A stretch of 64,000 bases of DNA from Priestia megaterium (GTDB taxonomy: Bacteria > Bacillota > Bacilli > Bacillales > Bacillaceae_H): the NCBI RefSeq assembly GCF_009497655.1, contig NZ_CP023317.1:3129501-3193500 (forward strand), in the 5' to 3' direction. This document shows positions 35,987 to 43,949 of the stretch, piece by piece. The notes beneath the pieces are model-generated. The model did no database searches. It saw only the letters and a program-made list of their open reading frames with translations, and had not been told where the DNA came from. Each line of letters begins with the position of its first letter. The first letter of the stretch is position 1. A program made the translations under genes and the position numbers.

Positions 35987-36760
35987 ATGGAAGAACAAGC
36001 AGTAAATGAACTCCTGTCTTTTGAAGAAGAGCATAAAGTAGTTCGAACAAATACGTCGTATTATGATTTGAAATGGGGAAAAACAGCCAATCCAGCTAAA
36101 AACAACACGTGGAACTGGGCAGCCTTTTTTCTGACAAGCGCTTGGTTTGCATACCGAAAAATGTATAAGCACTTTTTTATTTTAACGCTTATTGAAGTAG
36201 TTTGGTTTTCCCTTTTGTGCTTTGTAGACATACCAGAGTGGTCCGATGCAATTGTATTCGGCGGTGCTTCACTTATTACAGGGCTATGTGCCAACCGCTG
36301 GTACTATAAGCACGTTAAAAACGTGTTAGCTCGAGCCGAAGCTCAGCCGGAGCAGCGGAAAGAAGCTTATTTGCAAATAAAAGGCGGCACTCACATCGGA
36401 ATTGCTATTGGTTTAAGTATCTTAGCGCTTGTGATTACGTTTGGAGTCGGAGCGGGATTATCATATTTACCAACAAAAACAAATATTAAAGATGTGGTTC
36501 GCTACGGCGACGAAGCAATTACGCTTGAAACGTACAACGATCATCCAAAATGGACCTATATTAAAAAAGAAGGCCGTCATCACGTTGTACAATTTACCGG
36601 CTACGATTATACAGAAAAAGAGCATGTGCGCATTGTGTTTAACGTTTATTTGGATAAACAAATTTACGAATGGGACAAAATTTACATCAACGGCAAAAAG
36701 TTAAACAAAAAAGATGCGGAAGACTATGAATACTGGATTGAAGACAGTTCAGCATATTAA
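35987..36760 (+). CDS. DUF2628 membrane protein
   Basis: 257 residues. The central part has WNWAAFFLTSAWFAYRKMYK, the DUF2628 core, with three or four membrane helices (HFFILTLIEVVWFSLLCFVD, AIVFGGASLITGLCANRWYY, GIAIGLSILALVITFGVGAG). A soluble domain of about 90 residues follows outside (YGDEAITLETYNDHPKWTYI, GYDYTEKEHVRIVFNVYLDK), resembling the small lumenal domains of stress or secretion proteins. Function unknown. Ribosome binding site GAAAGGTG. Confidence 0.75.
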   Translation: MEEQAVNELLSFEEEHKVVRTNTSYYDLKWGKTANPAKNNTWNWAAFFLTSAWFAYRKMYKHFFILTLIEVVWFSLLCFVDIPEWSDAIVFGGASLITGLCANRWYYKHVKNVLARAEAQPEQRKEAYLQIKGGTHIGIAIGLSILALVITFGVGAGLSYLPTKTNIKDVVRYGDEAITLETYNDHPKWTYIKKEGRHHVVQFTGYDYTEKEHVRIVFNVYLDKQIYEWDKIYINGKKLNKKDAEDYEYWIEDSSAY

Positions 36761-36771
36761 AAAAGTCAGCC

Positions 36772-36811
36772 AAAAAAGAAAGGATGAGTGCGTACTCTCC
36801 TTTCTTTTTTG
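36772..36811. terminator. Shared terminator, DUF2628 gene and GAF kinase gene
   Basis: AAAAAAGAAAGGATGAGT / ACTCTCCTTTCTTTTTT arms around GCGT; usable in both directions. Confidence 0.88.
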
Positions 36812-36818
36812 TTTTATC

Positions 36819-37955
36819 TTAAAGCGTCAAAGGCAGCTTCACCGTCACTATTGTCCCGTTCTCATCACTTTCAATCGCAAGCGTACCGTTATGCTCGTTG
36901 ATGATCGTTTTACAAATAGAAAGCCCTAACCCCATGCCTGTTCCATCTTTTGTTGAGAAAAACGGATTTCCTACTTTATTAATAATGGATAGCGGAATCC
37001 CAGAACCGGTATCTTGAATGTCAATAAGAGCCCAATCTTCCCATTCTTTGATAATAAGATTTACTTCCCCGTGTTTCTTTTTCTCCATTGCTTCAATGGC
37101 ATTTTTCAAAAGATTCATAAACACTTGTCTCATTTGAGCAGGATCGACTGATACAAGTGGAATGGCTCCTTCTATTCTTACGTTCATTTCGACATTATAC
37201 AGCGCAGCTTCACTTTTCAAGAAAGCAACGGTATCATGAATAACTTCTACAATCGATACGATTTCTTTTTTAGGCGCTGTTGGCTGCGTGACAAGCAAGA
37301 AGTTGTTAATAAGTTCATTCATACGATCCAGTTCATCAAGAACAATTTTTTGAAAAGGCTCTGCCTGCTCATTTTCATTAAATAAAAATTGAATAAAGCC
37401 GCGCACCGACTGCATCGGGTTTCGAATCTCATGCGCTAACCCTGCTGCTAGCTGCCCTACGAGTGCCAGCTTATCAAGCTGCAGAATTTTCTCTTCAATT
37501 TTCGGCAAAACAGCCGCTTGATTTTTATAAATAATATGAGACAAAATACCAGCCAGCCGGTTTAACCCTTGAATTTCACTTTCGCTAAACGGATAAGGAT
37601 CCGGATCGACCGCACATAAGGTACCAAACATTCTCCCATCTTCTAGCACAATAGGTGTTCCTAAATAAGAACCTACCCGGGCACCATCAATGATGGCTAA
37701 ATTAGACGTTCTAACATCGCGTTTTGTATTGGGAATAACAAGGGGTTCATCACACGTGACTAAGTTGCATACCGCAAGCTCTAACGGCAGCGTCAGTCCA
37801 TCCTCTACAAGGCTTCCCCCTTCTTTATTAAAGGCTTTCATAACTGAAAATTGTTCGTCGAAAATCCCTACAAACAGCGTCCTGCTTCCGACTACTTCGC
37901 TGGCCATCTGCAATACATCCCAAACGGCTTTTTCATTGATGTTCCTCTCTTCCAT
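36819..37955 (-). CDS. Soluble GAF sensor histidine kinase
   Basis: 378 residues from ATG 37955 with AGGTG eight bases upstream. No membrane helix. GAF domain residues 15-155 (YLGTPIVLEDGRMFGTLCAV), then HisKA (LAAGLAHEIRNPMQSVRGFI with the phospho-His) and HATPase (NLLKNAIEAMEKK, DTGSGIPLSIINKVGNPFFS, GTGMGLGLSICKTIINEHNG). The kinase core is of the sporulation-kinase (KinA-E) kind, which start the phosphorelay to Spo0A. There is no response-regulator gene nearby, which fits an orphan kinase. The signal is unknown; the GAF is similar to that of the GAF-STAS protein at 26875. Confidence 0.83.
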   Translation of the reverse strand: MEERNINEKAVWDVLQMASEVVGSRTLFVGIFDEQFSVMKAFNKEGGSLVEDGLTLPLELAVCNLVTCDEPLVIPNTKRDVRTSNLAIIDGARVGSYLGTPIVLEDGRMFGTLCAVDPDPYPFSESEIQGLNRLAGILSHIIYKNQAAVLPKIEEKILQLDKLALVGQLAAGLAHEIRNPMQSVRGFIQFLFNENEQAEPFQKIVLDELDRMNELINNFLLVTQPTAPKKEIVSIVEVIHDTVAFLKSEAALYNVEMNVRIEGAIPLVSVDPAQMRQVFMNLLKNAIEAMEKKKHGEVNLIIKEWEDWALIDIQDTGSGIPLSIINKVGNPFFSTKDGTGMGLGLSICKTIINEHNGTLAIESDENGTIVTVKLPLTL

Positions 37956-38035
37956 TACCTTAGTCACCTACTATTTAAATATAGACTGTTCTATTCTCTT
38001 ATTCTCATTATAAATTTTAAATGTACAAACGTATA

Positions 38036-38608
38036 TCAAAATTTTAAGAACTCGTTTATTTCTTCTATTTTGTCATTAGGGTTAAGGATAGCTAAGACTT
38101 GATGATCTTCCCATATGCCATTAATATTTACATTTTTTCTAGCGATTCCTTCTCTATGAAACCCAGCTTTTTCGAGTACGCGCTGAGAAGGCACATTACG
38201 TGGCATGACGCCGGCTTCAATGCGGTGAAGATGCAGCTCTTCAAACGCATAGTCAACAAGTGCTTTTATGGCTTCTGTTGCGTACCCTTTCCCATTATGA
38301 TGGTGATCTAAAAAATAGCCGATAACTGCGCTTTGTAAAGATCCCCGCATCACTTGAAAAAGACTAATGGTGCCAATTAATTTATTATTCTCTTTTTGAA
38401 AAAGACCAAAATAGTATTCTTGATCGTTTTTCCTATTCTCTTCGTGACGCTGAATTTTTTCTACTTGGCTCTCTAATGTATAAAAAGAATGCTCTCGACT
38501 CATAGAAAACTGCTTAAAAAAGTCTCGATTGTCCTTTTGCAATCGGAGGCTGTCGTGCGCATCGCTGGCAGTCAACGGGCACAAATAAATAGTGTGGCTT
38601 TCAATCAT
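38036..38608 (-). CDS. GNAT N-acetyltransferase, RimJ/RimL type
   Basis: 190 residues. The acetyl-CoA site is in VIGYFLDHHHNGKGYATEAI followed by LVDYAFEELHLHRIEAGVMP and VLEKAGFHREGIARK, the typical pattern of ribosomal-protein-type acetyltransferases (COG1670). The acceptor is unknown. Monocistronic; the upstream 347 bp (38609-38955) show no gene other than the coat-gene terminator. Confidence 0.87.
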   Translation of the reverse strand: MIESHTIYLCPLTASDAHDSLRLQKDNRDFFKQFSMSREHSFYTLESQVEKIQRHEENRKNDQEYYFGLFQKENNKLIGTISLFQVMRGSLQSAVIGYFLDHHHNGKGYATEAIKALVDYAFEELHLHRIEAGVMPRNVPSQRVLEKAGFHREGIARKNVNINGIWEDHQVLAILNPNDKIEEINEFLKF

Positions 38609-38792
38609 GTTATGTCTCTCCCTCTTTTACTTCTCACAGAAAGTTGTGTAAAAAGAATGCTTCGTTAATATCTTCCATTTTCTCACATAGTAAGCGTTTC
38701 TTACTGTAATGTAAAGAACCAAAAGCACGATTCTAACATCTTTTCTTTATCTCTTCCTGCCACTATTTTTTATTTCTTCACTATGTAAAATC

Positions 38793-38825
38793 AAAAACCA
38801 CCTGGAAAAATGACCAGGTGGTTTT
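38793..38825 (-). terminator. Terminator downstream of the Gly-rich coat-like gene
   Basis: ACCACCTGG / CCAGGTGGT stem, 8-base loop, minus-strand T5 run. It is 130 bp past that gene's stop. Confidence 0.75.
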
Positions 38826-38955
38826 ATATATGAGATGGGGTGTACGTTCTGATTCACTGTGGATGGATATAATGCCTTACGTTTCCAAACAGACTTCCTT
38901 ATAGAAAAGAATGATATAAAAAATACTTCTTCTGAGATTTTTCTTTTATTTATAT

Positions 38956-39285
38956 TTAACAGCCGCAGCCAAAGCCATAACCGCCGTAACCGCCGTAACC
39001 GCCGTAGCCGCCATACGGATAACCACCGTAACCGTATCCGTAACCGCCATAGCCATATGGTGATAGCAGTGAGCCTGCTACTAGCCCACCTGTTAATCCT
39101 CCTAAAAATGGACCTCCAAAGCCATAGCCGAATGGTCTGCCAAAGCCAAAGCCAAAGCCAAACGGGCGTCCAAAACCAAACGGTCTGCCAAAGCCAAACG
39201 GCCTGCCAATAAACCTTTCATCTGCGTGTTGAAGTTGATGATCTTGAGCATACATAGTAGGTAAAAAATGCATTTCTGAATCCAT
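38956..39285 (-). CDS. Gly/Tyr/Phe-rich spore coat-like protein
   Basis: 109 residues from ATG 39285 with GGAGG eight bases upstream; the in-frame start at 39321 is unsupported. The N-terminal 30 residues are His/Met-rich; then four to five RPFGFG units, a hydrophobic GGLTGGLVAGSLLSPYG patch, and a YGGYGGYGG tail ending GCGC. This composition resembles coat and crust proteins such as YeeK and CotT-like proteins. A near-ideal SigK promoter upstream supports late mother-cell expression. Confidence 0.75.
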   Translation of the reverse strand: MDSEMHFLPTMYAQDHQLQHADERFIGRPFGFGRPFGFGRPFGFGFGFGRPFGYGFGGPFLGGLTGGLVAGSLLSPYGYGGYGYGYGGYPYGGYGGYGGYGGYGFGCGC

Positions 39286-39323
39286 AAGAGAAACCTCCGT
39301 TTTTTTATTTTTTACTTTCACCC

Positions 39324-39350
39324 AAGAATATGCATTTACCTATTCGCTGT
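39324..39350 (-). promoter_or_regulatory. SigK-type promoter of the coat-like gene
   Basis: Minus strand AC, 16 bases, CATATTCTT; SigK consensus AC-N16/17-CATANNNTA. It ends about 39 bp before the start codon. The rest of 39351-39801 shows only a hairpin (39536-39563) and no gene. Confidence 0.6.
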
Positions 39351-39535
39351 CTTGGGCAAATATCTTGGTTATGCTGAAAATAAGGGAAAAGAATTACAAA
39401 AAAAAGCAAATGACTAAGTTTATATGAAAATGAGCTTGATTTCTCTTTAGTACCTAATACATACAAAAGAAGCGGATCCTGACTTAGAAGGGTATACGGA
39501 AAGTACTAACATGTTTACTTCATAGTAAAAAACAA

Positions 39536-39563
39536 GAAGCCGAAGAAAAAATTCTTCGGCTTC
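39536..39563 (-). terminator. Orphan hairpin with T run
   Basis: GAAGCCGAAGAA / TTCTTCGGCTTC perfect stem, with minus-strand TTGTTTTTT after it. No convincing minus-strand gene lies upstream, so what it ends is unclear. Confidence 0.5.
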
Positions 39564-39801
39564 TACTTCATTATGTACGCAGGCTAAGGAGGAAGTGGTA
39601 TTAGCCTGCTTCGTTATAACATGGGGGCTCATATATGAGATCTTGGGATGATTCATCCTATGTAGAAAGTGAAAAAAAGTACCGTGTCCATCTTATTTTC
39701 TTATCTTTTTTTATTTTCATTGAAATCATTGGATATTTTTGGAGCACTTTTGCATTTCAGGCATATGTTAAAAATGTACTCAGAACTTGGAGGTGAACTA
39801 T

Positions 39802-39951
39802 ATGGGCTTCTATGGTGGCTGTGGTTATGGCGGTTACGGTTACGGCGGTGGCGGCTGCGGATTTGGCAGTGGCTTTGCTTTAATCATCGTATTATTCATT
39901 TTATTAATCATCATCGGCTGTGCTTGCTGGGGAGGATTTGGCGGTTGCTAA
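39802..39951 (+). CDS. YjcZ-family sporulation protein, 49 aa
   Basis: ATG at 39802 has GGAGGTGAACTAT before it. The N-terminal third is Gly/Tyr/Cys-rich ([20 protein letters not shown]), then one membrane helix ([18 protein letters not shown]), then GGFGGC. This is the tiny YjcZ/CotJ-independent family common in Bacillus spores. CATATGTTA at 39762 resembles a SigK -10. Function unknown. A 106-codon frame overlapping it in another register is rejected. Confidence 0.85.
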   Translation: MGFYGGCGYGGYGYGGGGCGFGSGFALIIVLFILLIIIGCACWGGFGGC

Positions 39952-40025
39952 TCATTAGAAATAATGATGAACAGCTTCATTTTCACTAATTTTTTTACCA
40001 AAAGCTAGCTTTCCACTTTATTATG

Positions 40026-40059
40026 AAAAAGCAGTGTCCACATAATGGGCACTGTTTTT
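40026..40059 (+). terminator. Terminator downstream of the YjcZ-family gene
   Basis: GCAGTGTCC / GGGCACTGT stem with one G-T pair, followed by T5. Confidence 0.7.
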
Positions 40060-40203
40060 AGGTGTGCTCACAATGAGACTCACCACTGAGAAAAAACCAC
40101 GGGCTTTTTAATCTACCGTTCCTTGTTTACGCCTTCTCATTACCTTATTTTTCTTGTTCATACTTCCCTTTCTTCTACATATTAATAGGTAAAAAGAGTA
40201 ATT

Positions 40204-40231
40204 AAAAAGAGAGCCACTCTGCAGCTCTCTT
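40204..40231 (-). terminator. Terminator of the GNAT gene 40250
   Basis: AGAGAGC / GCTCTCT stem, 10-base loop, minus-strand T5. Confidence 0.75.
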
Positions 40232-40249
40232 CCCGCTTTATGTAAAAAA

Positions 40250-40696
40250 TTATACAAACGATTTTTTCAAGACGACCCGCTGATCATTTACAGTATAGCC
40301 GTTTCTTTCATAAAAAGCCTGTGCAGCTCCTCCAGTCGCCGTTAAGAGATACAAGCTGTTGATATCGTGTCTTTGAAGTTCGTTCTCAAACCGGCTTAAG
40401 ATAGCTGAACCATATCCTTTTCCTTGCACGCTTGCACTGACGCAAAGCTCGGCCACGTAAAAGGTCATACCGCTGTATGATTTTTTCGCGTGACCTGCAA
40501 TCATTCCAATCAACTCTCCTTGGTCATAAAATAAATAGCCTATAAATTTAGGCGTGTTCAGTAGATCAGTCAGCCTTTCTTTAGCTGATTCTTCCGTCCA
40601 TGGTTCATTCCAAGGCTTTTTTGTAAATACATCTAGATACAAGTCAATGCACTGCTGTATATTCTCTGCAGTGAGAGGTACTACTTTTTCGATCAT
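40250..40696 (-). CDS. GNAT N-acetyltransferase, 148 aa
   Basis: Single-domain GNAT: motif A is FYVAELCVSASVQGKGYGSA followed by ILSRFENELQRHDINSLYLL; motif B is QAFYERNGYTVNDQRVVLKK. It starts MIEKVVPLTAENIQQCIDLY, typical of small-molecule acetyltransferases such as those on aminoglycosides or polyamines. The substrate is not predictable. It lies 20 bp after the MerR-family gene on the same strand, so they may be co-transcribed; the regulator might control this gene in addition to the aldo/keto reductase. Confidence 0.83.
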   Translation of the reverse strand: MIEKVVPLTAENIQQCIDLYLDVFTKKPWNEPWTEESAKERLTDLLNTPKFIGYLFYDQGELIGMIAGHAKKSYSGMTFYVAELCVSASVQGKGYGSAILSRFENELQRHDINSLYLLTATGGAAQAFYERNGYTVNDQRVVLKKSFV

Positions 40697-40716
40697 TTTT
40701 ACGCTTCCTTTTTTGT

Positions 40717-41100
40717 TTAGTTTGAAGGCTTGTTAACAATTCGCTCGTACATTTCCGGCAGGTGCTTAATTTTATAATCAATCGTCTCAAGCTTGTGATG
40801 GATTTCTTCGATTTCTTTTTGCACCGCTTTTTTATGGTCCATCAGCATTTGCAGACTTTTATCAAGCACGGCATTTTCAAGCGTACAGTTTTCAATAAGC
40901 GTTCGAATATCCTTGATTTGCATACCCGTGCTTTTTAAACAGCAAATTAAATCAATCCATTCAATATCTTGTTCTTTAAAAATACGATTTCCTGACGCTG
41001 TACGATCTAAAAATGGAAAAAGCCCTTCTTTATCATAATAGCGAATGGTATAAATTGTCACGTTCAATTTCTTCGCAACTTGTGAAATGGTATACGTCAT
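40717..41100 (-). CDS. MerR-family regulator, AdhR/YraB-like
   Basis: 127 residues: HTH_MerR YTISQVAKKLNVTIYTIRYY and DKEGLFPFLDRTASGNRIFK, recognition of the second wing, and a dimerisation coiled coil ending near LPEMYERIV. There is no Cys-rich metal motif; one conserved Cys (DLICCLKSTGMQIKDIR) is the kind used by AdhR-like regulators to sense aldehydes or electrophiles. Two near-identical 19-bp-spacer promoters in the neighbourhood (41152-41182 and 42433-42463) are likely targets. Confidence 0.85.
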   Translation of the reverse strand: MTYTISQVAKKLNVTIYTIRYYDKEGLFPFLDRTASGNRIFKEQDIEWIDLICCLKSTGMQIKDIRTLIENCTLENAVLDKSLQMLMDHKKAVQKEIEEIHHKLETIDYKIKHLPEMYERIVNKPSN

Positions 41101-41151
41101 ACTGCTTCCTCCTACATCTTAACCTTCTCAGAAAAACATCATGATTTTGCC

Positions 41152-41182
41152 TTGACCTCTAGTTATCTCGAGGATTTATTCT
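41152..41182 (+). promoter_or_regulatory. MerR-type promoter (19-bp spacer) before the micropeptide
   Basis: TTGACC, 19-bp spacer, TATTCT. The spacer holds CCTCTAG-n4-CTCGAGG (one mismatch). A 19-bp spacer is the hallmark of MerR-activated promoters. It reads away from the MerR gene, to the peptide gene at 41268. Confidence 0.75.
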
Positions 41183-41267
41183 TTTAGAGTCTTCTTCATT
41201 GCGCTTTTTATGCTGCAGACTTTTTGTACAAGCAGCAACATACATTCAACTCAGAAAGGATGATACG

Positions 41268-41354
41268 ATGAATACTGCTCACATGATGCTTACCATTGTA
41301 ATCGGCGGTTTTATTGCCTTTTTTATTAGGTTTTGGCGTCACAAAAATAATTGA
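41268..41354 (+). CDS. 28-aa single-span membrane peptide
   Basis: ATG at 41268 follows AAAGGATG by 5 bases. The product MNTAHMMLTIVIGGFIAFFI continues RFWRHKNN: one membrane helix and a basic cytosolic end (inside-positive rule: C-terminus in). It has its own MerR-type promoter and a strong terminator, so it is a real transcription unit by signals. Such peptides often bind a membrane partner. Role unknown. Confidence 0.65.
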   Translation: MNTAHMMLTIVIGGFIAFFIRFWRHKNN

Positions 41355-41405
41355 GCTGCTGCTAAATCTTTTTCTAGCTTAACCAGTAGTTCTTATCGTA
41401 AAACG

Positions 41406-41450
41406 CAGGTAACTCCGTTCTATGTTCGAACGGAGTTACCTGTTTTATTT
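41406..41450 (+). terminator. Terminator after the micropeptide gene
   Basis: CAGGTAACTCCGTTC / GAACGGAGTTACCTG perfect 15-bp stem, 7-base loop, then TTTTATTTT. Confidence 0.88.
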
Positions 41451-41465
41451 TAGAGACTAAAGCGG

Positions 41466-42401
41466 TTAAGGCACCATGTTGCCAGCGGCTTTATAAATAT
41501 CGTACCATTCTTGGCGTGTTAACTTGATTTCTGAACCTTTGCTTGCATCTTTCATACGCTGAATATTTGTCGTACCAAGTACTACTTGAATATTTGCAGG
41601 ATGCGTTGTAATCCACGCAACGGCAATCGCTGTATTCGTCACGCTATATTTACTTGCGATGCGATCAATTACTTCGTTTAGCTTTCCAAATTTCTCTTTA
41701 TCACCTAGGAAAGGACCTTCAAAAAATCCGTTTTGGAACGGCGACCATGCTTGAAGCGTGATATCGTTCAAACGGCAATATTCAAGCACGCTGCTGTCGC
41801 GGTTAACAGCTTGATCAATTCCCATGTTTAACGAAATACCAGAATCAATGATTGGCGTATGTGCGATGCTGAACTGCACTTGGTTTACGACAAGCTTTTG
41901 GTTAATATATTTTTCAAGCAGCTGAATTTGCGCTGGGTTGTGATTCGATACACCAAAGTGACGTACCTTTCCGCTGTTTTGCAGTTCGTTAAATGCTTCT
42001 GCTACTTCTTCAGGGTCCATTAGTGGATCTGGACGATGCAGTAATAAAAGATCTAAGTAATCTGTTTTTAAACGCTCTAAGCTGCCGTTAACAGAGTCTA
42101 TGATATGCTTCTTTGAAAAGTCATAGTAATTTTCCGCTGCGTTAATGCCGCATTTGCTTTGAATCACCATTTTTTCACGAAGACTTGGGTTCATTTGTAT
42201 AGCGTTTGCAAAATATTCTTCGCATTGCCCTACATAATCAGGACCGTAAATATCAGCATGATCAAAAAAGTTAATTTCTTCTTCCATCGCTGTGCGGATT
42301 AGCTTCTCTGCTTCTTGTAAAGAAAGCTCTGTTAAACGCATGTTTCCCATAATTAAATTTGATACGTGTAAGTCAGTATTAGCAATTGTATGATACTTCA
42401 T
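41466..42401 (-). CDS. Aldo/keto reductase, YdhF-like
   Basis: 311 residues, TIM-barrel AKR. Catalytic Asp in FFDHADIYGPD with Tyr, Lys in VIQSKCGI, His in LLLLHRPDPLMDP, and the NADPH-binding end (VVLGTTNIQRMKDA). It reduces aldehydes or ketones with NADPH. The MerR-type promoter (42433-42463) suggests induction by reactive aldehydes. This pairing is known in other Bacilli, where AdhR controls alcohol dehydrogenase and related enzymes. Confidence 0.9.
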   Translation of the reverse strand: MKYHTIANTDLHVSNLIMGNMRLTELSLQEAEKLIRTAMEEEINFFDHADIYGPDYVGQCEEYFANAIQMNPSLREKMVIQSKCGINAAENYYDFSKKHIIDSVNGSLERLKTDYLDLLLLHRPDPLMDPEEVAEAFNELQNSGKVRHFGVSNHNPAQIQLLEKYINQKLVVNQVQFSIAHTPIIDSGISLNMGIDQAVNRDSSVLEYCRLNDITLQAWSPFQNGFFEGPFLGDKEKFGKLNEVIDRIASKYSVTNTAIAVAWITTHPANIQVVLGTTNIQRMKDASKGSEIKLTRQEWYDIYKAAGNMVP

Positions 42402-42432
42402 GTAAAGCCCCTCCTTGAAATGATACTACTAC

Positions 42433-42463
42433 AAGATAAACCATAGAGTTAACTCTAGGTCAA
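42433..42463 (-). promoter_or_regulatory. MerR-type promoter (19-bp spacer) of the aldo/keto reductase
   Basis: Minus strand TTGACC (42458-42463), 19-bp spacer, TATCTT. The spacer contains TAGAGTTAACTCTA, a perfect 14-bp palindrome. It ends 32 bp before the reductase start and matches the promoter at 41152. Confidence 0.82.
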
Positions 42464-42670
42464 GCAGAAAGAATAAAAGATTTTGCAAGCAGCGGCGGTA
42501 AAACACCCTATCTTTTTTGGTAAAAAGATGAAATACTAGGTTGTGGTGTGATAAAAGTCACTGCCGCTTTGCATTTGATTTAGTAGTATATGTTACGTTC
42601 TTTTCTTCCTTTTTATCAAAGCTTATTTCATAGCAATACATTAATTTATCAGGCAAAGGAGTTTATCACC

Positions 42671-42886
42671 ATGGAGAAAACGAAAACAAAACAATTTGAA
42701 ATACATTATTCCGTTCTAAAAGATGAAGCCAAAATCAAAGGAACTTTTGTAGTAGAAGCTGCTAAAAACCGAGATGACGCATCAAGACTTGCTAAATTAA
42801 ATGTCTCTACAAAAGAAAGAGTGTTTATTCAATATGTAAAGATTTTAAAAGTCAAACGAGTTTCTACAGATTCGGCGGCAAAGTGA
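42671..42886 (+). CDS. Small basic hypothetical protein, 71 aa
   Basis: ATG 42671 follows CAAAGGAGTTTATCACC. The 71-residue product is Lys-rich (about 15 Lys), predicted alpha/beta (KQFEIHYSVLKDEAKIKGTF, AKLNVSTKERVFIQYVKILK). No family is recognised. It could bind nucleic acid by charge, which is only inference. Its upstream in-frame codons (from 42590) lack a binding site. It converges on the EamA gene with a 34-bp gap. Confidence 0.65.
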   Translation: MEKTKTKQFEIHYSVLKDEAKIKGTFVVEAAKNRDDASRLAKLNVSTKERVFIQYVKILKVKRVSTDSAAK

Positions 42887-42920
42887 CATTGGTTTGCTTC
42901 TTCTTTTAGCAAGCCCCCAT

Positions 42921-43841
42921 TTATGCTGAAAGTGTCGTCTCAGAAGATACTTGTTTCGTTCGTGTGAGTAATAAAACTAATCCAATAATACAAGCTGTGC
43001 CCATCCATTGATAAAAACCAAAAGGCTCTTTCAGCCAAACAACGGTTGTGATAACAGCGGCTAAAGGCTCTAAACTTCCAAGCAAACTCGTTTCTTTAGG
43101 TAAAAGACTTTGCAGACTTTCTACATAAAACCAAAAAGCAAGCATCGTGCCAAAAATAATGACAAATAAAATATATCCCCAGGTTATTGGTGATAAGCTT
43201 GACGCTTCCCAAGGAGGATGAATAAAGCTCATTACGCTTCCCCCAATTACCATTGACCAGCCAACGATGACAAGCGAACTGTACTTTTTGATCAGCGGAA
43301 CTGCATACAGCGTATAAAAAGCAGCCGCTACGCCTGACAGCACTCCCCAAACAACGGCAGATACAGGAACAGACAGCTGAGAAATAGAGCCGTTTGTTAA
43401 TAAAAAAAAGCAGCCCCCCAGTGCCAGCAGAACAGTGATGACGTCTTGTCGCGTAAATATAGACTGCTTGCGCAAAAGCAAATAAATGATAATCATCACC
43501 GGTGATAAATACTGCAGCAGCGTAGCTACTGCTGCATTTCCGTGCTTAATAGAAGCCATATACGTATACTGAACGGCAAGCATACCAACTATGGCAAAAA
43601 CGACGAGCTGAAAAGCTGACTTTCGGTTCTTCCATACTCCAAGTACGTGAGAACGATTCCTTTTTATACATGAAATCATTAACAGCAAAAAACCCGCAGT
43701 GAGCAGCCGTACTGAAACAAGCCAGTCTACACTGATTTCAAATTCTTGAAAAAGCTTTTGAGCAACCGTTCCTCCCATCCCCCAACATATAGCTCCCGTT
43801 GTTACAAAAAAGAACCCTTTTTTTCTGCTGAGATCGTTCAT
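42921..43841 (-). CDS. EamA-family (DMT) transporter
   Basis: 306 residues with ten membrane helices in two EamA repeats ([80 protein letters not shown]). Drug/metabolite exporters of this family carry amino acids, nucleosides or other metabolites. It is divergent from the AraC regulator 43950-44849 across 108 bp; the regulator is therefore the likely control. Substrate unknown. Confidence 0.9.
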   Translation of the reverse strand: MNDLSRKKGFFFVTTGAICWGMGGTVAQKLFQEFEISVDWLVSVRLLTAGFLLLMISCIKRNRSHVLGVWKNRKSAFQLVVFAIVGMLAVQYTYMASIKHGNAAVATLLQYLSPVMIIIYLLLRKQSIFTRQDVITVLLALGGCFFLLTNGSISQLSVPVSAVVWGVLSGVAAAFYTLYAVPLIKKYSSLVIVGWSMVIGGSVMSFIHPPWEASSLSPITWGYILFVIIFGTMLAFWFYVESLQSLLPKETSLLGSLEPLAAVITTVVWLKEPFGFYQWMGTACIIGLVLLLTRTKQVSSETTLSA

Positions 43842-43949
43842 CTTTCATCCCTCACTTTTATTATAAGAATAGTGTTATAATAAGTGAAAAACGGGGCAGG
43901 AAATACGCATATTGCATTAAAAAATATAAATATATTGAGGTGACCATGT

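Noticed and set aside
39447-39656. 69-codon minus-strand frame
   Set aside because: No ribosome binding site, includes the orphan hairpin at 39536, and resembles no protein family.
39669-39989. 106-codon plus-strand frame over the YjcZ-like gene
   Set aside because: It overlaps a well-supported small gene in another register and encodes Leu/Arg/Trp-rich text typical of a frame-shifted Gly repeat.
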